Below, one piece after another: positions 43,133 through 54,312 of a stretch of DNA of 64,000 nucleotides. The notes under the pieces are model-generated. The model worked only from the letters and a program-made list of their open reading frames with translations. It was not told the DNA's origin and did not search any database. The position numbers were made by a program, and so were the translations under genes. This DNA is from Wolfiporia cocos (taxonomy: Eukaryota > Basidiomycota > Agaricomycetes > Polyporales > Phaeolaceae): positions 2,232,001 through 2,296,000 of the forward strand of contig JACCLO010000004.1 of assembly GCA_029448655.1 (NCBI GenBank). Direction: 5' to 3'. Every line of letters begins with the position of its first letter. Position 1 is the first letter of the stretch.

Positions 43133-43423
43133 AACAGGTATCATTGACCAATTAAAATATATATAACGCAAATTTTACACACAATTTTCGCAAATCATCA
43201 AGGCAACTAACTGCTCTAACAAGCATACAGAATCAATGATAGTGGTAGCTTGATTTACCATGCTTGACCTGGAGCAACTCACCATGGGAAAGCTGAATAC
43301 ACTGGAATCACAGGTCTTTAGAGGCAGATTCATTTGTATTTGTGTTTATGGAAGATGTTAAACTGCGAAAATGAAGTTTACAAGATACTCTATATATTGC
43401 TTAAAATGGGGGCAACACCAGTT

Positions 43424-43509
43424 GCACCGTAGCTCAGTTGGCTAATTACGCTGCGATGCTGTTATTCTCATCTGCGCTGAGGTCCTTGGTTCGAATCCGG
43501 GATGTGCCA
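43424..43509 (+). tRNA. tRNA-like sequence, Asn(GTT)-like, second copy
   Basis: Identical to the left copy from GCTCAGTTGG on, but with a different 5' end (GCACCGTA), which makes the A box TAGCTCAGTTGG a perfect match to consensus. The T-stem CTTGG/CCGGG pairs with two G-T wobbles. The acceptor stem is only partly paired. It may be transcribed by RNA polymerase III yet not make a working tRNA. Confidence 0.4.
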
Positions 43510-43627
43510 TTTTATTGTCACAGTAGATTAATCTGCCGCAGTTAGCAGATTAATCTGCGTGCAAACCTAGCTCGCAACTGCGATTTCTTAAGCGAAGGGC
43601 AGTTGGCAGATTAAGATAATTGACTGA

Positions 43628-44692
43628 AACTCTACCCCTACGTCACGCACGGCCCGTACTGGCCAGTCCACAGTCCCGGCAGACGTCATCCTTCAGTACC
43701 AGCACGTGGGAACCTGGGCTGCCACGTGCCTTCCCCTCAGTACCAGTCCTTGGGAACCTGGACAGCAGACACCCCAATCATGGACATAGAACCCCGCCAT
43801 TACTGGCGAACCCTCGATCGACGAGAACCACCGATCGGGCCTATCCCGCTACGTTGCCATAGACATCCAGCGCTCCCCTAGCCATACCAGCGCTCATGCT
43901 CCAATGCCCTTACTTGCCACCACGTAGCACGTAGATTACCTCAGCGCCCAGGTGCCATAACATGTACAAATAGTGTAGGACTATATAAACGCCAGACAGT
44001 CTTAGTGAACCTCAGACTTGTCTTGGCCATTTCAGCCTTAGATGCCCAGACCAGGAAGGTGCTTTCACACGATCCCCCTTCCCCCGGTGTGTCTGAGGTT
44101 GTGCTTGTGTCAAGAAGACTGGCATTGGTCCACGGCATACCACGTGAGCACCTCGAGCAACAAGTTTGCTACATCATTCAAGTTACTTCTGGTATTCATT
44201 CATCATTGCAACTGACTATCTAACTAGCAGTGCCAATCTGACAGTTAATATACTAACACAGGAGCTGGTATTCCGAGGAAGGTTCGTCGATCTGTCTGAT
44301 TGAGCTCAACCCGAGAGGATCCGGATCTTACATAATCACATCTCAATGCCCTGCAGGCGCTCAGCGCTCCGCTTGAGCCCATACTAGTAATTCGTCGAGA
44401 TAGCAATGGCAACAAAAGTATCGATTCGATCGCCTCCCTACAGCTACCTCAATACCCAATAATCTATAATCTATTGCTTCTTTACACACAGAATGCAGGT
44501 GTGCGCTCAAGAAACAGCATTTGCTCGGCTAATTCTGCCGATCTTCGAGTGATTACATCCCGCTCCCGACCCGATGCAAACTCAGCGGGTTCATGCGTTT
44601 GAAATGATGTCCCGCACTGCCACCAGCTCTCATTTAAGTGTTGTCCGAGGCCCTCGGTAACACTCACTTGACGCATACAACAACATAGGCCA
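43628..44692. other. Repeat-like intergenic region with a short direct repeat
   Basis: The motif TCAGTACCAG followed by TGGGAACCTGG occurs twice (about 43693-43718 and 43737-43761). A TATATAAACG box at about 43982 and a following C/T-rich stretch look like an LTR promoter, but no LTR ends with a target duplication were found. From about 44350 on it is the promoter of the zinc-cluster gene. Confidence 0.35.
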
Positions 44693-46977
44693 ATGACTCA
44701 TTCTCCACAGAGCTTAGACACCCGAGAGCAGCGTTCGCCTGATGATGAGGTTGTGCAGAAACCTCGGCTCTCTGCAAGGCGTCCGCGGAAGCGACTGAAT
44801 TGTGTGCCATGTAGGGCGAACAAGCTAAAATGCGATAGGTATGCTCTGCTGCATGACCTATCATACTGCTATAACTCAAGATACCACTCCGCAGACATCA
44901 TCCATGCTCATCCTGTGTTCTTAGAGGTGAATGTGCCGAATGCACTCTTTGTGCAAGACTTATCGTTACTAGACACGACGGAATGGTGCTACAAAACTCC
45001 TGGGACTGCAGCAACCGACGCCTCAGCGGATGAGCATATTACTAATGAGGCGAACGCGGTAGTGCGTCCCTTCGCTTTAAGTCCGATGTAAGTTTTCACA
45101 TTGTGAAATTTGTCCAGATGCCTGCTTACTGACTATCGAGTCAGGCATTCCACATCAGAGCTACTTGCAGAAATCGCCATTCTTCGCCGGTCGTTAGACC
45201 GGATTCAACAACGCCTTACGAGGTCGGTTTCCTTTCCTTTCAACTATTCATGACACCATGTTCAACGTATCACATATAGCTCTTCTCACGCCGAGGCCAT
45301 CTACGCGTGTAAGCTTCCCACAGCTGATCAACGTCAATGTGGCGCCCCTGGGACGCAAGGGCAATGCGATTTTGAAGGCTTGTATAGCGGCTCAACGAGT
45401 TTGGCTGCTTTTCTAAATGCTGTGGGTATTCTTCACTCAAGGATAACCCCATCTTTAACAAATACATTCAGAGTGCCTTACCGGAGAAGAGTGGTATCCC
45501 AGGGGCGGTCTTTTCGTCTATTTTATACAGCTCGTCCAGGACTGCATGGTCGAACGTTCTGTACGACGAAGATCTATTGGCCAGTCTTCATTCGTTCCAG
45601 AGGATTGACTACATCCTCGCGTACTACTTCGAGTACTGTAACTGGGTCTACCAACCTATCGACGAGGCTGTTTTCCTTGCTGCCTGGGGTCGCTTTAAGT
45701 CTGGATACTGCTCGGATCGCATTGCATTAGCAACTATATGCGGTCTTGCTGCCAATGCACTCATATATATGCCTCCAGAAAACGCGCTACTCCTCGGAAT
45801 ATCTGAATCATGCATCGAGCTTGGCCATCACTACTTCACAATAATGGAGACTGCTCTCACGCGGCATCGCGAGAGCGTCAGCCGCGTGCAAATTTACTCG
45901 CTCGAGCTCATCGAGGTACTGCTGGCGCGCCACCACTATCTTGCGGTCAGGATGGCCTCAGTCGAAGAGCTCGCACGGACGACAGGCGAGCTTGTGACCA
46001 TCGCCACCGCGTTAGGGTTGCACCGTGACCCAGAAGAAAACCAGCTGGGACATGGCGACGCGCAGCGTAGACGACGTGCCTGGTGGAACCTGATGATACT
46101 GGACCAGTGGCAGGCGCTTCTCTTCGGCCTACCTCCCCATATCGCCTCACACCACTTCGACACGCGCCTGCCTACATTGAACACCTCTGGAAATGACCAA
46201 CCATGGCAGGACCAATCGCCTGAGATGACCCTCTTCCGGCTCTCACACGTCCTCGACGACGTGATGGATGCGGTTCTATCCACCAGGCGTATCCCATATA
46301 GCGCGGTGCAGGAACGCGACAAACAGCTTACAGACTGGTACGCGTCGGTCCCGCAGGACATCTGTTTCGACCAGAAGTCACTGCAGGAAGGTCTGTGCAG
46401 CCCTTCTGTCCCCACCCGTCGTGCCGCGGTGCAGGGCGTGGTAACCCGCTCCCTGTATCTCAACGTCCGCCTCACGCTACATCGTGCGTACGTTGCAGTC
46501 CCAACTAGCCTCGAGATCGCGGCCATCACTGCTCTCGAGCTCATCGATTTGATCTCCCAGCCGGATGTATCCGCGTTGTTCTCCAACCACCTGCATTGGG
46601 GCATCATGCAGATCTATCTGGTCGCGGCGTTTTGTTCCATCCAGCTGACCATCAACCCCATGCAACCGGAATCTGGCCTGTTCAGGCGCGGTTTGGATAA
46701 GGCGATGCGCATGCTCGAGCAGCGAGAAACGGAGGCGGTTGCGCAGAAAGCGCTTGCTATCTTGCGGGCGCTGGCACCTCTGTGCTCCGTGGACCGGCCT
46801 GTCGACTCGCCCGAGAAGAACGCACGCACGAAAGCGGAAGTGTGGGAGGCGGTGCAACGGCTGATCTTCCCGAGACACAGGGATATGGACCCTGTACTAC
46901 GGGACGAGCCAGACAGCTGGAGCGCTTCCCTGGTGTTCGGCCTGGGCGAGTTGGTGCAGTTTTTCGAATTTCAGTGA
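44693..46977 (+). CDS. Zn2Cys6 fungal transcription factor
   Basis: Predicted nuclear regulator of 672 residues. A GAL4-type zinc cluster is assembled across three exons: C-VP-C-RANKLK-C-DRHHP-C-SS-C-VLRDTTEW-C, the exact C-X2-C-X6-C-X5-C-X2-C-X8-C spacing. A short dimerising coiled coil follows (SELLAEIAILRRSLDRIQQRL), then a fungal_trans middle domain (FQRIDYILAYYFEYCNWVYQP to RRRRAWWNLMILDQW). Exons: 44693-44838, 44895-44926, 44973-45087, 45145-45222, 45280-45421, 45472-46977; introns 56, 46, 57, 57 and 50 nt; total 2019 nt in phase. The 32-nt second exon encodes the middle of the zinc cluster. The fourth intron uses an unusual GTCGGT donor. The target genes cannot be inferred. Confidence 0.9.
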
Positions 46978-49900
46978 GTGGCCACTGGCGGGATATTGCC
47001 GCTATGACCAGGACTCGCGTATACCTCTGCTTTGGTGAGCCCTTAAATCTAATCCCCAAACTTGCGCCGCAATCAAGAAAACACGTATATAACGTATTAT
47101 ATCTATATCTACAGGCTTTCATGGCCACCCCGCCATCGCAGTCGGACAGATAATATGTTAGTAAGGATACTGCTGCTATTGACATCCACGTTGGTTGAAC
47201 CGGTGTCGTTAGTGCTAGTGAGTAGGAATGAAGATGATTACTTTGATCCTCAAGTTGTGTCTGCAGAATCTTTCATTCGGCATAATAAGCATATTTCATG
47301 CTCTGGGTTCGACGGTTGGTAGATATCATAATGAACAAGTTTTGCGGAAGTCCCTTTTGCCTTATGACTACGATGCCGCCGGGTCAAGAAATCTGTATTC
47401 CTTTGATTCCTATAGTCCATACGGATCAAGCAAACTCGGCTTGAATCTCACTGCATCTGATGCTGTGTGTTCCGCCACTGCTCACGACAGCGTCACGTGT
47501 GTTCTTCGTTATGTAATCGATCGGTCGATCTGATAAACTCATGGAACACTTCGAATCTAGGTCAGTGTATCTTTGCACACAATCGTCCCAATAAGGCACT
47601 TCAGGAGTCCCCCACTGTACTACAGAAGATGACAGCTATCTCTGCCACCAGATTCCCAAAGGAACTGTGGCTATTTCGAATATTTGCTTAGCTGCCCCAA
47701 AGATATCTACGGCGGCAGCATCTCAATAGGTCAGTGAGTCAGAATGCATAAATCTGTCTCGATCCCCGAGAGTTTCGTGGCGGGTGATTCATGGATATTA
47801 ATCGTGGTCTAATAAGCATAGCCGATCCCCTCAATGATGTATTTGGTTTCAGCAGGCGGTACGCGATTAACGCTATACCCAGATGCCAAGAGCCCACCAG
47901 CTAACGACGCGTATACCAGCATTCGTCATTTCAGAGACACGACTGTATGGTTAGTAGTAGCTGGAGTGATTACAACGATGGTCATTTGCAAGGCTAAGGA
48001 TAGCCCGTGCAACGAGATCATGCCCGCAGTCTCGTTCGTCTCCAGTATTGTTGAGTATGATCCTTTACTTGGCACCACAAACAAGTGCTCGCTCTGTGCG
48101 AAGTCATTCACATCCATTTGTGTGTGTAACCTCATTTCGCTCTGAACGAACCAGGTCATTGATTACTCACAAGAAAATGGCTTCCGATCTCTGATCGTGG
48201 ACTTCACTGTCTGTTTTAAAAACGACTGTGATCACTCTGAAGATCCGTGTGGAATGAGGCTCAATGTGTTGTACGCACATGTGCTTGCCGTCAACTTCTG
48301 CATATGCTCAGACTTTTTTGACGTATGTGCCTCTTGCTTCGTGCTATCAGACAGTCCGTATATTGAATCATAGATGCTGGCCTAACATCCTAGGGATGTA
48401 CAGCGGAATAAAGGAATCGAAATATGGCAAGACCGATGCCAGTGGGCGATCGCTGCATTCGACCCCAGCTCTTTTGTTGTTGTCAACTGTTGCTGTTCAG
48501 CGTTCCGCCCGCCTCAAGATCCACAACCGCCTCTTCCACTTCTCTGACAATGGCAGCTGCTCAGTTGCCCAATCGGCGCCAGCCTCTGCATCATCATAGA
48601 CAGTCTCGTCTGTCATTCATGTACCGATCTGCTTGGGGCCGCTTTAAGTCTGGATTATGGATGTATGATATAATCCCTACATTCAACGACATGCGAACAC
48701 CATGGTCGTGACAGACGCTCCCGCATCAGAACGGAATCTGATCAGCACTTCATGGAAGTCCTCAAATCTGTAAAGAATGTCAGCCCTTTTGTAGTACCGT
48801 GCGTTTTTCATTACATTGTGACTTTGGAAGCGCCATTGTCAAATTATACGATGTACTAGTACTCCTTGGCACAGCAATTTAAAACTGGCTATCTGTGGGC
48901 ACAGATCTCAGCAGACCACAAGCTTGAGTGCATAGATGTCCCATGCATTCAGTAGAGTATACACACGCAATACGAGGGAGATTGAATGAGGGAACTGGTA
49001 TGTATTTGAGATACTTGACCAGAGCATGCAATTGTGCTCTAAAGGGACCCTACATGCTCGAGAATTTTTCAATATCATATATAGTCACAAAATACTATGC
49101 GTGTACAAGATAAAGGTCACAGCTTTAGAACTGAGGACAAAGGGTGAGTTTGTGCCAAGGACTATTAGAGTACTGTATGATCCGATCTGATCAAAGTTGA
49201 GTAGTGAGTTATGATATATGAAGGGGCGTCCCCGCGGTGTTAAATAAGGTTCGAGTGCTTCAGTGGGTCAGATATCGATACAGACGCACGTGTGTTCAAC
49301 TCCCATGCCGAGATATCTGCATATCCATGTAGACATCTGGCATCTGCACATGCTGGCGCAAGACGCCGTACTGATAGCAGAGTCGAATCCTTGATAGCAT
49401 ATTCCTCTATCTATGATCGCTCACCCTCACCGCTACCAAAAGTAGCCCATTTCCCGCGCTAGTTTCTTTAAGGTAACACGTACTTCGTAGCGAGGCCCCC
49501 GGTAGAAGCTACAGGGCTGATAGCAATCATCTATCTCAATTTCAAATGCGGTCCCAACCGCAGCGCCTCTGTGTAATAGAAGTGGTCAGAATCTATCACA
49601 TCGTCAAGTCATCGCAGGATGGTGCATCAACTTGCCCGTTGTATGCACTCATCCAGATTGACGCTGCGTGTAGGCTTTATCCAAATGGATATCTTCCAAA
49701 TCCCTGTGCCCACATTCCCTGCGACTGAGAGACATAATCACACATATATAAGCCAACCTGGTGAGACTCAAACCTGCGTTCGCTCGCACTTAAATCCTGC
49801 TATGAAGCGATACACAGCTGGAACGAATTGTCTCTCAGAAGGATGTATTGGTAATGAATCTGTTAAATCCAGCAGTCTCTATCTGGAAAATCCCGTGACT

Positions 49901-50254
49901 GTACGTCGACTTTAGAGGAGTGCGCTATAGCTGATGTGCTCATATAAGCCTTAGGTGAGGAACTGCGCCAGTACACACCGCAGCTTCAACCAATACGAAA
50001 AGAAGAGTAGTTGTAATGTTGTGGCTATTTCGCGTTGTGAGGTCATACGCTAACTCTCGCCGTTAGCAGTCCGATCTTCCCAAAGCAGTTTATGACCAAG
50101 CTGTTGTATTCAGTTTTTTGCTATGTGGTACCGACTACGCGAATAATGTGCGGCAACTGAAATTACTAAAACACTGGGGCCAAGTGGTCAGTTTATGCCA
50201 TCCATCTTAGCAGAACTAACATTGCAACCTTACTTAGCCAAGTCTTCTGAAAGA
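46978..50254. other. Gene-poor AT-rich region; fragment resembling the zinc-cluster gene
   Basis: No intact gene. At 48629-48655, CTGCTTGGGGCCGCTTTAAG and the next few bases match 45680-45706 of the zinc-cluster gene with two mismatches (protein words AWGRFKSG in both), so a paralog fragment may be present. Other frames in the region are short and AT-rich. Confidence 0.35.
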
Positions 50255-51034
50255 CAGTTTCGGGGAGATTCTTCGCAATACTCATCACGGTATCCTATCT
50301 GGAGACAAAAAACAGCAAAATGGCGCTCTTCGTCGCGCCAGCATTGAACTATTGCAAGACCCGACATCCTCTTTCGATGATAACTGCATGAACGACTGTG
50401 CACGTCTTCTTTACGACATCAACCAATCAGAGCAAGAGTCAAAATGTGCTTTGTTCTTGACATACCATGCCGAATGGGCAGCAGACATCAATGCAAGCGG
50501 CAGCCTATTACGGTCTCTTCAACAGAGACATTATTACCAGGAGCGTGACATCTGGCTGATACCAATATACCATGCAGGACATTGGACTCTGGTGGTTGCT
50601 TCTATCACTAAAGGTGTACTGTTGCAATTTGACAGTCTGGCGGAGGAGAAAAGGTGGCACCATGATATAGAGGTACGTCGAAGGTTGATTGAATTATGAC
50701 TCGGATCACCTGATATATTTCGTGACACTTTCCAGGCCTCTATGAGGCTGATCTACCTAGTATCCATATTGTATTCTATAGATATCCGTCAGGGATGGAA
50801 GGCATACTCCATAATGGTACTGTACCAGCTTAGGGGTTGTTTACCGAACATGAGGTAGAATTGACGGCCAAGTCGATCTAACAGAGCTCACGTGCGCAAA
50901 GCAATTACTACAACTCCGGGCTTTGGGTACTCGCAGAAATTGCTTCTGTGCTACGGGGATTTGATATCACCGATTTGCGCGAAGAGGATATGGGCCGGTT
51001 CCGGGAGTATCTGTGGCATCTGGCAGAGAAATAA
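50255..51034 (+). pseudogene. Decayed Ulp1-like (C48) cysteine protease, catalytic Cys lost
   Basis: Three pieces joined by plausible introns: about 50255-50672, from 50736, and 50885-51034. The first reads ELLQDPTSSFDDNCMNDC and DIWLIPIYHAGHWTLVV then LLQFDSL, giving the catalytic His (GHW) and Asp (FDS) of Ulp1/SENP-type peptidases. The last should hold Q-X-N-X-X-D-C-G-X-W but reads QSNYYNSGLWVLAEIASVLRG: the catalytic DC is NS (Ser codon 50915-50917). No clear start and no substrate-binding N-terminus are visible. In basidiomycetes this domain is often carried by DNA transposons, which I take as the likeliest source. Confidence 0.65.
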
Positions 51035-51749
51035 CCGCACCATGCAACGCATCAATAGACAGGTTTCACTGTCAACGAAAGCTATAGCTTAGATAGTATT
51101 ATGCGAGCTTGGTGGTAGAGCAGTTCAATGCTGATGCCATGAATGAAGGGTCAAATCAGTTCCTCTGTATTACAACTGCATTTGTCGGGATTGCCACAAT
51201 TCTTGTATGATTGTTTTACTTCTTACGATCCGGGGGAATGCAAATTTCGCATGGTGCCGTAGGGACAACGCCCATTGTCTGCAGCTATAGAACGATGGCT
51301 ATGTTGGCAATTAATTGTTTGACTACTCTTTCTGACTTCCCTTGACTATTTTCTTCTTTGAAATATCATTCGCATTTATGGTGTCCTCCTTGGTATAACC
51401 CATGGAGCATGAAGAGAGAGGGGGGGCTATTTGCACAAACCGAGCCCAGTTGCCGAACATATTTCCATTCAAAATATACGTCGTAGAGAAAACTAATTAC
51501 TGGGACTGGTGAGTGTGAATGAGCCCACAACTTCGACAGGCGAATGCAAAGTGGCAGTCTCGCTACTTTAATGACGTTGCAGGAAGCCAATGCTGTTCAA
51601 ACATGCACCCAAATATCATAAACAGCTTCTCATGTCGAGTGCATAGACGACAGATTAGTCGATCCGGGATGTTATCGCCGTCGAATCGATCGCGTTACCG
51701 ATCGCGTGATTCCACGTATTTGTGGTGAACACGCGGGAAGTTGCCATGA
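51035..51749. other. Intergenic region before the hAT element
   Basis: AT-rich; no gene, RNA or repeat boundary recognised. Confidence 0.4.
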
Positions 51750-51757
51750 TACTTGAG

Positions 51758-52688
51758 TAGTGTTGCCGCAAGGTGAGGTACCTTAAGGTCAAGGTGTACC
51801 TTACCTTGACGGCATCTCGGCTGTTACCTTGAAGGCGACCGTGAGATCACCTTGAGGCACCTTGAGGTAACCCTAAAATAAGGTAGTTCCCAAGTGGAAC
51901 GGTCACGGGATATCATGCGATCAATGCGTGTTCGCAGACGCTGTAGCATTGGGACTTGAATTTGAATAATTATCAAAGATTAACATTCTAAGTCGCTGAA
52001 TCCATCCACATTGGTATGAATGCGCTGTTTGTTACAGCTCAATACATTCCAGTCCGCACATATGACTCCAGACATAATTTTCAGAATATATAAGGACATT
52101 GATGAGGCTTTGAATCTGTGTTAATTACCACTCTTGATAGCATATGCAAGCCTCGGCAGCTCCTTGTGAGCGAGTCTTCTCATCAAGCAATGGGACAGAC
52201 ACACCACATCATCACGATCTTGACACAGCTACAATGGAAATGCTTCTTAAGTATAGCTTGAAGGAGGACCACCTATCATTTACCGACAATTGGATGCCGA
52301 ATCAGAAGGAGATGTTGCGTGCAGATGCATCTGTGGGGGAGGTGGTCCGGCTGATAGGATGATACCTGAGCTCTTAAATCTCCTACAGGATTGCGAGAAA
52401 GCATCTTTATCATCTTAATCTAGGACTAGGCATATTGAGTATGATACATCATGATGTTACAAGTATATATACTGCATTTCAGGCCTTCTGCGCACTGAAT
52501 GTGTGCCGGCGTCTGTGTCCCTCACAAGCCGCGCAAGCCTATTGGTCAGAAGGTTGATGAGCGCCGTGATGCCGCCACCTTGAGGTACCTTGAGTTGCCT
52601 TAAGCTCACCTTAACCTGCCTTGAGTTGGAGTTAAGGTGAAACTCCGCTACCTCAAGGCGACCTTGACCTCACCTTGCGGCAACACTA
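51758..52688 (+). mobile_element. Deleted hAT-family transposon (931 bp)
   Basis: Terminal inverted repeats begin TAGTGTTGCCGCAAGGTGAG (22 bp perfect in all) and the element is flanked by the 8-bp target duplication TACTTGAG (51750-51757 and 52689-52696), the hAT hallmark. Both ends are full of CAAGGT/ACCTTG words, probable transposase-binding subterminal repeats. The interior keeps only the transposase C-terminus, so it can move only with help from another copy. Confidence 0.92.
52144..52362 (+). pseudogene. hAT transposase C-terminal dimerisation fragment
   Basis: A 72-codon remnant with the hATC hallmark QASAAPCERVFSSSNGTDT and then MEMLLKYSLKEDHLSFTDNW. The DDE-type catalytic parts and BED finger are missing. 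It is preceded by a run ending CTTGATAGC/ATATGC rather than by a normal promoter. Confidence 0.85.
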
Positions 52689-52696
52689 TACTTGAG

Positions 52697-54248
52697 TACG
52701 TGATTGAATCAGTCGGGGAAAATCAAAGAGCATGACGGGAGGCAACGGTGGCCGAATGGCGCATCCTGTGCTCACGTGATCGCGTTTTTTTTTTGTATCC
52801 CGCGTCAAGTAACTACGACTAAATGCGGCGTTCGTGTACGGAAAAACGAGGCTTATGTGTGGGACGGAGAGGGAGTAGATGTGCGGCAGACCATGTGTAG
52901 GGTAGTGCGAAAGGGAAGGTATCTAGGGAGCTTGGGTAGTGCTACATGTAGGACTCACCCTGGGTCGACAACAGCGGTAGGGGGGGGGGGGGGTGCGGAC
53001 TTTGCGAACGCCGTGGTGGACTTGAGGAACAGCGCAATGGCGTTGAGGCCCTTCGGCGTAGACAGGAGGGTGTCACGTGATCGCGTTGGGCCGCAAACCG
53101 GGACCATCGGTGAACCGGTGAAGACTAGGCTTGCCGTATTCTTTGCCTGCCAACTAATACATTTCAACACGTATGGGTTAAACCATCATGACTGATATGT
53201 GACTCAATGCAGACCTTCCACGGCAGCATTCACCGCGGAATGATCTGTAAAGACTCCAAGGTGAATCCAACAGCTTACTAATCTCGTTGGCAAACTTTCC
53301 TCACCGACAACTTGCATCTGTACAGCCTCCACACTGGTGCTTATAGCAAGGGATTGTGCATCGATGTCTCAACACGTCGACAAAAAATTGAGATATTACA
53401 TGCACGATGCTGTGATTAATCCTCTCGCACAGTGATCGCCGCTACCGACTAGGATCTGTTCATGATGAATACATCGTACTGGGTCACAACACTCTTCAAC
53501 GCTCTGTGGTATACAAGGTGTCTTCACTCAGTGGAGATCACAGCTTGGACGGACAGATTGATCATATCCCGCCATCGCTTTCGTGCGGTCCAATAGCCTG
53601 ATTCCAAGATATATTGCGCTCACGTTCACATAGTATATACCGACTCAGGAAAATAGCCGGCATGTGATGATTTTGTATCGGCATTGCAACGGTATACTGC
53701 CTCCATGGAATGTACCTTGTGCTCATTCAAGCTACTGCCTCTCAGACGGAGCTCTTTCGACGAGCAGGAACACAGCCAGTTCTGGGGTGACTTTTGTCTT
53801 TCATGGGTAAGTTGATCTAATACAGGACTATAGGTACATCTTCCTTGCTTCGACGCCGGATGATTTGATAGCTCGCAACATATCAGGCTCTGATGCTAAA
53901 ACCGTATACCCTGCGCATTTGTCTCCTAACTCGCACGCTGATCTGCACGACCACCCTGTTCATCACAAACCCTCACAATCCCCGTCGTAACACAGAGTCC
54001 AAGGAGACCAGACCAGAAGTTTGTACGTAGAGGACGTGTTCTTGCTTCTTCACCGCATGCTGCTCTCCATCACCCTGAGAGCCAACGACTTGCTGCGAGC
54101 CGACGATCGCTCCTGACATACGCCTCTGCCCCCTGCCTCCATCCGTGCTTGCTTCCTGCTGGGATCACGCACATAGCACGTGTCCTGTCCGAACCCAACT
54201 TGATCTTGGAATCCGCTTCTTGGGCGCCTATGTCCGTTAATGGCCTGA
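52697..54248. other. Intergenic region with homopolymer runs and a repeated 14-mer
   Basis: Holds a poly-T run (about 52785-52795), a poly-G run (about 52980-52993) and two copies of CACGTGATCGCGTT (52773, 53074); a third copy is at 59460. A 163-codon plus frame (52704-53195) lies across these and looks noncoding. The right half is the promoter side of the ABC transporter. Confidence 0.4.
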
Positions 54249-54249
54249 C

Positions 54250-54256
54250 TATATAA
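54250..54256 (+). promoter_or_regulatory. TATA box of the ABC transporter gene
   Basis: TATATAA, 63 bp upstream of the ATG at 54313, followed by a C/T-rich stretch typical of fungal start regions. It also argues that 54313 is in the first coding exon. Confidence 0.5.
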
Positions 54257-54312
54257 CTGCCTTACATCCGCTCTTCGCTCCCTGCTTCCTGCGCGACGCT
54301 CACGCCAGCACG

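Larger units (their letters stand above)
42928..43627. mobile_element. Foldback element with 196-bp arms, each holding a tRNA-like gene
   Basis: Arms 42928-43123 and 43432-43627 are inverted repeats; I find one mismatch in 196 bp (TACGAG against TGCGAG). They start TCAGTCAATTATCTT and contain the palindrome GCAGATTAATCTGC followed by GCAGATTAATCT. The loop of about 308 bp is AT-rich and has no gene. The outward-pointing 3' ends of two tRNA-like sequences fall in the arms, with their 5' ends just inside the loop. The target duplication is unclear (ACT on the left, AACT on the right). Confidence 0.8.

Noticed and set aside
42928..43627. CRISPR-like or satellite array
   Set aside because: The repeats are one inverted pair, not regularly spaced direct repeats, and the genome is eukaryotic.
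45380..45730. Apparent frameshift in the zinc-cluster gene near 45421
   Set aside because: A 50-nt intron (45422-45471, GTGGGT...TTCAG) restores the frame exactly, so the gene appears intact.
52704..53195. 163-codon frame crossing a poly-G run
   Set aside because: Interrupted by homopolymers and lacking any protein-like pattern; more likely repeat DNA.
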